In this document: positions 1 through 4,533 of the stretch, piece after piece | Numbering within the stretch: position 1 is the first letter of the stretch | How the letters are laid out: every line of letters starts with the position of its first letter | Assembly (NCBI GenBank): GCA_023136785.1 | Contig: JAGLQP010000144.1 | Span: forward strand, 1 to 5,732 | DNA length: 5,732 nucleotides | Direction of reading: 5' to 3' | Source of the DNA: Spirochaetales bacterium | GTDB lineage: Bacteria; Spirochaetota; Spirochaetia; SZUA-6; DRHE01 | Notes under the pieces: model-generated | What the model was told of the DNA's origin: nothing | The model's database searches: none | What the model saw: the letters and a program-made list of their open reading frames with translations, nothing else | Made by a program: the position numbers and the translations under genes

Positions 1-110
1 AACTGGCGCCAGTTTGCTTTTACTCAGCATGGGATTAGCGCTGTTGAGTACTATAGCAGGCTTGTTCGCTGACAAAACTGATCGTTGTATCACGATCACG
101 GAACAGGCAC

Positions 111-139
111 TTGACTTAGTTCACTAATTAGTTTAGTTT
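111..139 (+). promoter_or_regulatory. Candidate promoter of the toxin-antitoxin operon
   Basis: TTGACT (111-116) is a five-of-six -35 match. With a 17-bp spacer it sets a weak -10, TAGTTT, at 134-139. Transcription would then start at or within a few bases of the antitoxin ATG (146), giving a leaderless or nearly leaderless mRNA. This fits the absence of any purine-rich ribosome site between 120 and 145. The -10 matches only three of six bases, so the call is tentative; TTAAAT at 139-144 is an alternative but equally weak. Confidence 0.35.
116..137. promoter_or_regulatory. Iterated TTAGT half-sites, candidate antitoxin operator
   Basis: Four copies of one pentamer lie in 22 bp: TTAGT at 116-120, its complement ACTAA at 123-127, TTAGT at 128-132 and TTAGT at 133-137. 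The middle pair forms a perfect 10-bp palindrome, ACTAATTAGT (123-132). The array fills the spacer of the candidate promoter. Type II antitoxins of the Phd/YefM class are known to repress their own operon by binding palindromes over the promoter, so this is the natural autoregulatory site. That role is inferred from position and symmetry. Confidence 0.4.
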
Positions 140-145
140 TAAATC

Positions 146-391
146 ATGATTAAGCTCAATATTCACGAAGCGAAGACCCATCTGTCCAAATATCTTTCCA
201 GGCTCGAGCAGGGAGAGAAGATTCTTCTCTGCAAACGCAACATACCAGTCGCTGAAATCGTTCCCCTGCCCAAATCCGGCGGCAGCCCGCGACCAATCGG
301 ATTGGCCAAAGGTGAGTTTTCCGTCTCCCCGGATTTCTTCGCACCCCTTCCGGAGGGGATTCAAAACGCCTTCGAGGGTCAGGGTAGATGA
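146..391 (+). CDS. vapB: Type II antitoxin, Phd/YefM-fold (VapB partner of a PIN toxin)
   Basis: This 81-residue protein has the classic N-terminus of the Phd/YefM antitoxins that pair with PIN-domain toxins: MIKLNIHEAKTHLSKYL at residues 1-17, then LEQGEKILLCKRNIPVAEIVP at about 20-40. This part should fold as the dimeric DNA-binding domain that represses the operon. The C-terminal half (PRPIGLAKGEFSVSPDFFAPLPE, about 49-71) is the proline- and phenylalanine-containing tail that in this family wraps the toxin and blocks its active site. Length is normal. The ATG is chosen because the family motif starts there. No Shine-Dalgarno precedes it, which fits leaderless translation. The stop overlaps the toxin start as ATGA (388-391), so the pair is translationally coupled. 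Family and role are secure; the DNA target is not known. Confidence 0.93.
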   Translation: MIKLNIHEAKTHLSKYLSRLEQGEKILLCKRNIPVAEIVPLPKSGGSPRPIGLAKGEFSVSPDFFAPLPEGIQNAFEGQGR

Positions 392-774
392 GGTTCCTGC
401 TGGACACCTGCACCTTCCTGTGGCTGATCCTCGATGCTGAGGAGTTGACGGGCAGGGTGAAAGATCTCTTTGCCGATTCGGACAACGAAGTATTCCTGAG
501 CGTGATCTCGACATGGGAAATCGCCGTCAAGCATGCCATCGGCCGGCTGGACCTTCCTGAGGAACCGAGGCTCTATATTCCTGAGCAGCGGGAACGGCAC
601 AGAGTTCGGTCTCTACCACTGGATGAACCGTCTTCACTTCAGGTGTCGACTCTACCTACTATACACAGCGACCCCTTCGACAGAATGTTGATTTCCCAAG
701 CCCTGATTCACGGTCTAACGATTTTGAGCCCGGATGATATGATGAAAAAGTATCCTGTCAGAATCGTCTGGTAG
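388..774 (+). CDS. vapC: PIN-domain ribonuclease toxin, VapC family (Sll0205-like subgroup)
   Basis: This is a 128-residue, complete PIN domain, the Mg2+-dependent endoribonuclease toxin of a type II system. The acidic site is intact: D6 in LLDTC, E44 in STWEIAVK, D95 and D98 in HSDPFDRMLISQA, and D116 in the late TILSPDD segment. The DT-x-x-FLW start, the WEIAxK helix and the DPFDRxLxxQA motif resemble the Sll0205-like PIN toxins that pair with Phd/YefM antitoxins. VapC relatives are known to cut tRNA or rRNA and stop translation, but this sequence does not reveal the target. The gene overlaps the antitoxin by four bases. It has its own purine-rich site inside the antitoxin (GAGGG, 374-378, nine bases before the ATG), so it may be initiated both by coupling and directly. 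No frameshift or missing catalytic residue is seen. Confidence 0.93.
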   Translation: MRFLLDTCTFLWLILDAEELTGRVKDLFADSDNEVFLSVISTWEIAVKHAIGRLDLPEEPRLYIPEQRERHRVRSLPLDEPSSLQVSTLPTIHSDPFDRMLISQALIHGLTILSPDDMMKKYPVRIVW

Positions 775-800
775 CTGGGATCGAACCGACGGATCGACGG

Positions 801-854
801 CAGCGGTGGGATCGCAAGTACAATGGGCAACGGTCACCCGAATACCACCGGCTG
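801..854. other. Weak inverted repeat in the convergent gap
   Basis: CAGCGGTGG (801-809) can pair with CCACCGGCTG (845-854) if one G bulges; the six-base core CGGTGG/CCACCG is perfect. The loop is about 35 nt and neither strand shows a T-run after the stem, so it does not look like a standard intrinsic terminator. It lies in the 85-bp gap between the toxin stop and the PIN-PhoH stop, where a bidirectional terminator would be expected. I report it only as the best structure visible there. Confidence 0.18.
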
Positions 855-859
855 AACGG

Positions 860-2167
860 TTACAGCAGCTCCGTGGCCAGCTCCGCGAGGGGGCTGCGCT
901 CGGACTTTCCCAGGGTGATGTGCCCGAAGGGCTCCTGCCCCTTGAAGGCCTCCACCAGGAAGGTAAGACCGTTGGAGTTGGAATCCAGATAGGGCGTATC
1001 GATCTGGTAGGGATCGCCTGTAAGCACGACCTTGGTTCCTGTGCCCGCCCTGCTCACGATCGTTTTGACTTCGTGGGGCGAAAGATTTTGCGCTTCATCG
1101 ATGATGATGAATTGGTTGGGCAGGGAGCGGCCGCGGATGTAGGTGAGGGCTTCGATCTCGATCATACGGCGGTTGATCAGCTGGTCCACGGTCAGATCGC
1201 GCAGCTTCCTGTCCGCGCTCAAGATGTATTCCAAATTGTCGTACAAAGGCTGCATCCAGTTGGAGAGCTTGTCGATCTTGTCCCCGGGCAGATAACCGAT
1301 ATCCTTGCCCATGGGGATGATCGGTCTGGCCAGAAGCACTCGGGAGAAACGGTCCTCGGACAGGGCTTTTTTTAGCCCCGCGGCCAACGCCAGAAGAGTT
1401 TTGCCCGTACCGGCTTTGCCCACCAGGGTTACCAGGGAGATGGCATCATCGAGCAGCAGGTTCAGTGCCATTTCCTGATTGCGGTTGAGGGGGCTGATTC
1501 CGCACACCGGATCCATCGGAGGCACATACTGAAGATCGGCTTCGGTGCTGTTGTAGCGGCTCAAGACCTGCTCGCCGCTCTTTCTCTCCCGCAGCACCAC
1601 GAACTCATTCGGAACCAGACGGGCGTTCCAGGGAATCGCGCCGCAGTTTTTGAGCTCCTGGAGGCTGTCCTGTCCCACATCCATCTCCGTGTAGCCCTTG
1701 TACAGTGTATCGATGTTGACCTTCTGCTTCTCGTAATCTACGGCCTTGATACCCAGGGCCGTGGCCTTGAGTCGGGCGCTGATGTCTTTAGACACGAAAA
1801 AAACCTGCTTGCCCTCCTTCTGCAGGTTGTAGGCGGCCAGGAGGATCTTGTTGTCGTTCTTGTCCGTTTCGATATCCACGGGTATGTTTTTGAGGTTGCG
1901 ATTGCGGCCGATCCAGACCTTGAGGATGGAGCCGTTTTCCATCTTGACGCCTGCTCTCAGGTCTCCATGGCGGCTGATCTTATCGAGCATGCGTATAGTT
2001 TCCCGAGCGTTCCTCCCGCGTTCATCTCTGCTTTTTTTCAAGTTGTCCAGCTCTTCGAGCACCCAGAGGGGAATCACGATCTCGTTGTCCCGAAAGGAAA
2101 GGATCGCATCGGGCCGATGGATAAAGACATTTGTGTCGATCACGAAGGTTTTTATGGGATTACTCAA
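860..2167 (-). CDS. phoH2: PIN-PhoH family ATPase/ribonuclease (YlaK/PhoH2-like)
   Basis: With the TTG start at 2167 the product is 435 residues, the usual size for PIN-PhoH fusions. An N-terminal PIN nuclease domain spans about 5-140: D11 in FVIDTNVF, acidic E38/E39 in VLEELD, D105 in KNDNKIL and D128 in VSKDIS. A PhoH P-loop ATPase domain spans about 225-435: Walker A GKAGTGKT at 250-257, Walker B FIIIDEAQ at 353-360 (D357, E358), a TGDPYQID motif at 383-390 and a conserved SER segment near 422-425. PhoH2 proteins are described as RNA helicase/RNase enzymes; the role of this one is inferred as cytosolic RNA processing or decay. The TTG is chosen because AGGAG (complement of 2176-2180) lies 8 nt upstream and the PIN motif begins a few residues later. 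An in-frame extension to 2314 is open but would overlap the divergent gene. No antitoxin-like partner gene lies upstream. Confidence 0.93.
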   Translation of the reverse strand: MSNPIKTFVIDTNVFIHRPDAILSFRDNEIVIPLWVLEELDNLKKSRDERGRNARETIRMLDKISRHGDLRAGVKMENGSILKVWIGRNRNLKNIPVDIETDKNDNKILLAAYNLQKEGKQVFFVSKDISARLKATALGIKAVDYEKQKVNIDTLYKGYTEMDVGQDSLQELKNCGAIPWNARLVPNEFVVLRERKSGEQVLSRYNSTEADLQYVPPMDPVCGISPLNRNQEMALNLLLDDAISLVTLVGKAGTGKTLLALAAGLKKALSEDRFSRVLLARPIIPMGKDIGYLPGDKIDKLSNWMQPLYDNLEYILSADRKLRDLTVDQLINRRMIEIEALTYIRGRSLPNQFIIIDEAQNLSPHEVKTIVSRAGTGTKVVLTGDPYQIDTPYLDSNSNGLTFLVEAFKGQEPFGHITLGKSERSPLAELATELL

Positions 2168-2175
2168 ATTCTGTT

Positions 2176-2182
2176 CTCCTCT
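2176..2182 (-). promoter_or_regulatory. Ribosome binding site fixing a TTG start
   Basis: The minus strand reads AGAGGAG, followed by eight bases and TTG. This is the only good Shine-Dalgarno in the leader and places initiation at 2167, directly before the PIN domain. It argues against the longer in-frame extension. Confidence 0.8.
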
Positions 2183-2240
2183 GTGTAGGTACCTGCCGCA
2201 ATTTTCCTTGAAAACTCCGGCTTTGCATCCTGGAGGCTTA

Positions 2241-2269
2241 TTTATAATATATCTGATTTGGAGTATAAT
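2241..2269 (+). promoter_or_regulatory. Promoter of the nitrilase-like gene
   Basis: A perfect -10 TATAAT (2264-2269) sits 17 bp after TTTATA (2241-2246), a four-of-six -35. The start point would be near 2276, giving an 18-nt leader just long enough for the GAGGAG ribosome site at 2283-2288. The AT-rich core at 2239-2255 is also the only plausible place for the divergent PIN-PhoH promoter, but I find no convincing hexamer pair on the minus strand. Confidence 0.6.
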
Positions 2270-2293
2270 GCCACCGCTTATCGAGGAGATTTC

Positions 2294-3085
2294 ATGCGCA
2301 TTGGATTTTTTCAATTTGCCCCACGTTTTGGCAAGCCCGAACAGAACCTGAACGCTCTGGTTGCCGCACTAACTGGTGCCGAAGCGGATCTGATCGTAGC
2401 GCCGGAGCTGGCTTTGAGTGGATATCTGTTCACCTGTCGGGAGGAGGTGGAAGGGATGGCCGAGCCGATTCCCGGTCCGGCCACGGACAGACTCGAGAGA
2501 GTAGCCGCCGATGCGGATTGCCACCTGGTGGTCGGGATGGCCGAACGCTCCGGAAAGGAGTTGTTCAATAGTGCGGCGCTGATCGGACCGAAAGGTCTAA
2601 TCGGCGTGTACAGGAAGGTACATCTCTTTCACGAGGAGAAGCTGCACTTCTCCCCAGGGGACGGAGGCTTTTCCGTCTTCGATGTTTCCGGAGTCAAGGT
2701 GGGGCTCTTGGTCTGTTTCGATCATATCTTCCCCGAAGCGGCCCGTACCTTGGCCCTGCAGGGGGTACAGATTATCTGCCATCCTTCCAACCTGGTGCTT
2801 CCCGAATACGGACAGCTTACCACCCGGGTCCGCTCCATCGAAAACAGGGTATTCTGGATCCTGGCCAATCGTTACGGCACGGAGCGGAGAGGTGGGAAAA
2901 CCCTGACCTACACGGGGTGCAGCCAGATCACCGCGGACAACGGGGAGGTTCTGGTCCGTGCCGATGAACGGGGCGACAGTCTCACCGTCGTGGAGGTGGA
3001 TCCTGAACGGGCGAAGAACAAACAGGTGACGGAGCGAAACGACCTGTTTGCCGACCGTCGAGTCGCACTGTACAGGTGGGAATAG
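2294..3085 (+). CDS. Carbon-nitrogen hydrolase, nitrilase superfamily amidase
   Basis: This 263-residue protein spans a complete nitrilase-superfamily domain, normal for the single-domain amidase branches. The Glu-Lys-Cys catalytic triad is visible: E38 in VAPELALSGY, K108 in YRKVHLF and C141 in LVCFDHIFPEAAR; an additional Glu follows the Lys at 114/115. After the Cys come the expected ICHPSNLVLP (161-170) and RSIENRVFWILANR (180-193) segments. Members hydrolyse a C-N bond of a small amide, carbamoyl compound or omega-amide in the cytosol. The exact substrate cannot be read from sequence: the CFDHIFPE active-site motif is not that of true nitrilases and I cannot place it in NIT2, beta-ureidopropionase or agmatine-side families. 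The ATG at 2294 is preceded by GAGGAG with a 5-nt gap. The gene is monocistronic, divergent from PIN-PhoH and convergent with the ROK gene 18 bp away, so context gives no pathway. Confidence 0.9.
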   Translation: MRIGFFQFAPRFGKPEQNLNALVAALTGAEADLIVAPELALSGYLFTCREEVEGMAEPIPGPATDRLERVAADADCHLVVGMAERSGKELFNSAALIGPKGLIGVYRKVHLFHEEKLHFSPGDGGFSVFDVSGVKVGLLVCFDHIFPEAARTLALQGVQIICHPSNLVLPEYGQLTTRVRSIENRVFWILANRYGTERRGGKTLTYTGCSQITADNGEVLVRADERGDSLTVVEVDPERAKNKQVTERNDLFADRRVALYRWE

Positions 3086-3103
3086 GGAATTGTGGTTGTC
3101 CCG

Positions 3104-4312
3104 CTAGGGTCGGCTGATCATCTTGTTCAGGTAGCATTTCATGGCCAGCAGGGCCGCCCCCCTGGCTTCATGATTGGCTCGATAATCGGCAAACACGGTT
3201 TGATAGTCTTCCAGCATTTCCGGGAGCACACGCTGCTGGATGACCTGCTGGAGCGGATCGCGGAAGTATTCTTTAAAGATCGAACCGGGACCGCTGATGA
3301 TCAACGCTTGAGGATTGAAGAGCTTGATCAATGTAGCGCAGGCATCGCCCAGAAATACACCGATTTCCCCAAGGGTGGATTGAGCCACTCGGTCGCCCCC
3401 GTCAGCCGCAGCCAGGATCTCTTCCAAGCTGAGGCCGGGACCGTTCTCTATCGTGGTTTTTTGCAGGCTAGATCGAACTCCTTCTTTCAGCCGGTCCTGA
3501 AACACCCGCAGTATTCCCGCGGTAGACACTACGGTTTCCAGGCAGCCTACGCTGTTGCAGCTGCACCTGTAGGTGTTGTCCGCATGTTCGATGTGGCCGA
3601 TCTCTCCGGCCAGTCCATGAAATCCCCGGTAGATCCTTCCGTTGATGACAATACCGGTGCCCAGTCCCAGACCTATATACACCAATACGAAATCTCGAAT
3701 TCTCTTTCCTCTGTTTCTATACATCTCCAAAACGGTTAGGGTGCGGGAAACATCTTCGATGTACACGGGTACCTGAAGTTGCTCTTCGAACATCCCAGCC
3801 AAGTTGATATGGGTAATCCCGGTTACCTGAAGTCCGAGCAGCCAGATCCCTCGCCGGCTGTCGACCATACCGGGCAGGGCGATGCCGATGGAAACAACCG
3901 GCTGTCCGTCCGGTTGACAGGCAATCTTTTTCTTCAAAACAGAGGCTACCTGCTTTACGATCGAATCCACGTGCTTTTCCGGGTCGGCCGGCAAGGCGAG
4001 GGGGTGCCTTTCCTCGATCCCTACACTCTTGGAACCGTCAATCCCGAGTATTTCGAAGCAATCCGGGGCGATGGAAACCCCGATAGACACACCGATAGTG
4101 GGTTTGAGCTGGAAGATGTAGGCAGGCCGCCCGCCGGTGGTTTTTGTCTTTCCCACCTTCTCGATGTATTCTTTTTTCTCCAACTCTCCCAAAATCGAAG
4201 AAATTTTGACCAGGCTTAAGCGTGTCTGGCGGGCAATCGAGGACCGGGTTGGGTGTTGTAGGGAGAAGATAGCCCGGGCCGCTCTAATTTCATCCCTGCT
4301 GAGCCGTTTCAT
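3104..4312 (-). CDS. ROK-family transcriptional regulator (NagC/XylR type)
   Basis: This 402-residue regulator has a winged helix at about residues 10-68 (SSIARQTRLSLVKISSILGEL, then the wing GGRPAYIFQL), joined to a ROK sugar-binding domain. The ROK core signature VYIGLGLGTGIVINGRIYRG is at 211-230. The zinc motif is complete: H240 in GEIGH, with C250, C252 and C257 in CSCNSVGCLE. Two motifs needed for sugar kinase activity look lost. The phosphate loop, normally DxGxT, reads GVSIAPD (78-84), and the ENDVNA segment bearing the catalytic Asp reads EDVSRT (186-191). The protein should therefore sense a sugar or derivative without phosphorylating it. ATG at 4312 is preferred over the adjacent GTG at 4315 because GGTGG (complement of 4320-4324) is 7 nt from the ATG. 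It is divergent from the aminotransferase gene, the usual arrangement for a local regulator; the ligand is unknown. Confidence 0.93.
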   Translation of the reverse strand: MKRLSRDEIRAARAIFSLQHPTRSSIARQTRLSLVKISSILGELEKKEYIEKVGKTKTTGGRPAYIFQLKPTIGVSIGVSIAPDCFEILGIDGSKSVGIEERHPLALPADPEKHVDSIVKQVASVLKKKIACQPDGQPVVSIGIALPGMVDSRRGIWLLGLQVTGITHINLAGMFEEQLQVPVYIEDVSRTLTVLEMYRNRGKRIRDFVLVYIGLGLGTGIVINGRIYRGFHGLAGEIGHIEHADNTYRCSCNSVGCLETVVSTAGILRVFQDRLKEGVRSSLQKTTIENGPGLSLEEILAAADGGDRVAQSTLGEIGVFLGDACATLIKLFNPQALIISGPGSIFKEYFRDPLQQVIQQRVLPEMLEDYQTVFADYRANHEARGAALLAMKCYLNKMISRP

Positions 4313-4376
4313 CACAGTTCCACCAGGGAATTATCGTCAATACGCTTCTAATCATTATTTTTACCCAACGATATAG

Positions 4377-4391
4377 TTTGAATTAGACAAA
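4377..4391. promoter_or_regulatory. Candidate ROK operator, TTTG-n7-CAAA
   Basis: TTTG (4377-4380) and CAAA (4388-4391) form a short dyad in AT-rich DNA. ROK repressors of the XylR type are known to bind AT-rich dyads with TTTG/CAAA arms, so the site is plausible. It would overlap the expected start of the regulator's own transcript and allow autoregulation. The arms are only 4 bp, so chance is a real alternative. Confidence 0.25.
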
Positions 4392-4392
4392 T

Positions 4393-4419
4393 TTTATACG
4401 AAAATACCTGGATTTACAA
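4393..4419 (-). promoter_or_regulatory. Possible promoter of the ROK gene
   Basis: On the minus strand TTGTAA (complement of 4414-4419) precedes TATAAA (complement of 4393-4398). The 15-bp spacer is shorter than optimal, so this is only the best available pair. It would give a leader of about 70 nt before the ROK start. Confidence 0.25.
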
Positions 4420-4445
4420 GGAGCAAATTCCTTTGTTACAGTAAA
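4413..4445. promoter_or_regulatory. Imperfect inverted repeat upstream of the aminotransferase promoter
   Basis: TTTAC (4413-4417) pairs with GTAAA (4441-4445). Inside it ACAAGGA (4416-4422) pairs with TCCTTTGT (4429-4436) with one extra base, around a 6-nt centre. The dyad ends 15 bp before the -35 element, a position suited to a regulator bound beside the promoter. It is a second candidate target of the neighbouring ROK protein or of an activator. Confidence 0.3.
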
Positions 4446-4460
4446 TATGGCCTTAATACC

Positions 4461-4489
4461 TTGACCGCTCAGAGAGACTAGGCTACAAT
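4461..4489 (+). promoter_or_regulatory. Sigma-70-type promoter of the aminotransferase operon
   Basis: TTGACC (4461-4466) and TACAAT (4484-4489) each match the consensus at five of six bases, with an ideal 17-bp spacer. Transcription would start near 4496 and give a leader of about 38 nt. This is the best promoter in the window. Confidence 0.75.
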
Positions 4490-4522
4490 TTTCAGCACAC
4501 AAAAACAGAGAACATCTGATTT

Positions 4523-4527
4523 GGAGG
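4523..4527 (+). promoter_or_regulatory. Ribosome binding site of the aminotransferase gene
   Basis: GGAGG lies six bases before the ATG at 4534, an optimal arrangement. It fixes the start, since no upstream in-frame start has comparable support. Confidence 0.8.
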
Positions 4528-4533
4528 AAAGCC

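Larger units (their letters stand above)
1..145. other. Window-edge region, no gene assignable
   Basis: No gene can be assigned with confidence here. Two plus-strand frames enter from the left edge and end at 72 (TGA) and 127 (TAA). The longer one (2-127, 41 residues) begins with a hydrophobic stretch rich in Leu, Ser and Gly and could be the tail of a membrane protein, but it runs through the putative promoter of the next gene. On the minus strand an ATG at 30 opens a frame running off the left edge (MLSKSKLAPV). It is preceded by an extended -10-like TGC-TATAGT (complement of 50-58) but has no Shine-Dalgarno. Bases 1-14 are a perfect 14-bp palindrome, AACTGGCGCCAGTT, and 80-97 is a 6-bp inverted repeat (GATCGT/ACGATC, 6-nt loop). 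The region is visibly more AT-rich than the genes that follow. Confidence 0.5.
4313..4533. promoter_or_regulatory. Divergent control region between ROK regulator and aminotransferase
   Basis: This is 221 bp of AT-rich DNA without a coding frame of note. On the ROK side it holds a long leader with two spaced inverted repeats, TATCGT (4332-4337)/ACGATA (4368-4373) and TCTAAT (4347-4352)/ATTAGA (4382-4387). Centrally lie two dyads proposed as operators. On the aminotransferase side it contains a strong promoter and ribosome site. I see no riboswitch or terminator. Confidence 0.7.

Noticed and set aside
128..539. Minus-strand open frames opposite the antitoxin and toxin
   Set aside because: They are antisense to two well-recognised genes, have no family motifs and no ribosome sites.
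772..862. tRNA-like pieces on the minus strand: a T-arm-like GGTTCGATCCC and a D-arm-like GTTCAGCCGGT
   Set aside because: The two pieces are about 72 nt apart, too far even for a long-variable-arm tRNA. The T-stem has a mismatch, no acceptor stem pairs, and one end overlaps the toxin coding sequence.
806..1375. 189-residue plus-strand open frame
   Set aside because: It lies opposite the conserved PhoH ATPase domain and has no recognisable motif; it reflects codon bias of the real gene.
2258..2293. Upstream TTG that would lengthen the hydrolase by 12 residues
   Set aside because: The extra codons contain the TATAAT promoter element, and the ATG at 2294 has GAGGAG in front and begins exactly at the family's N-terminal strand.
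3086..3103. Possible terminator between the convergent hydrolase and ROK genes
   Set aside because: Only a 4-bp GGGA/TCCC pairing can be made and there is no T-run; 18 bp leaves little room.
3092..3739. 215-residue plus-strand open frame
   Set aside because: It is the complement of the ROK domain, including the zinc and glycine-rich motifs, and has no ribosome site or family features.
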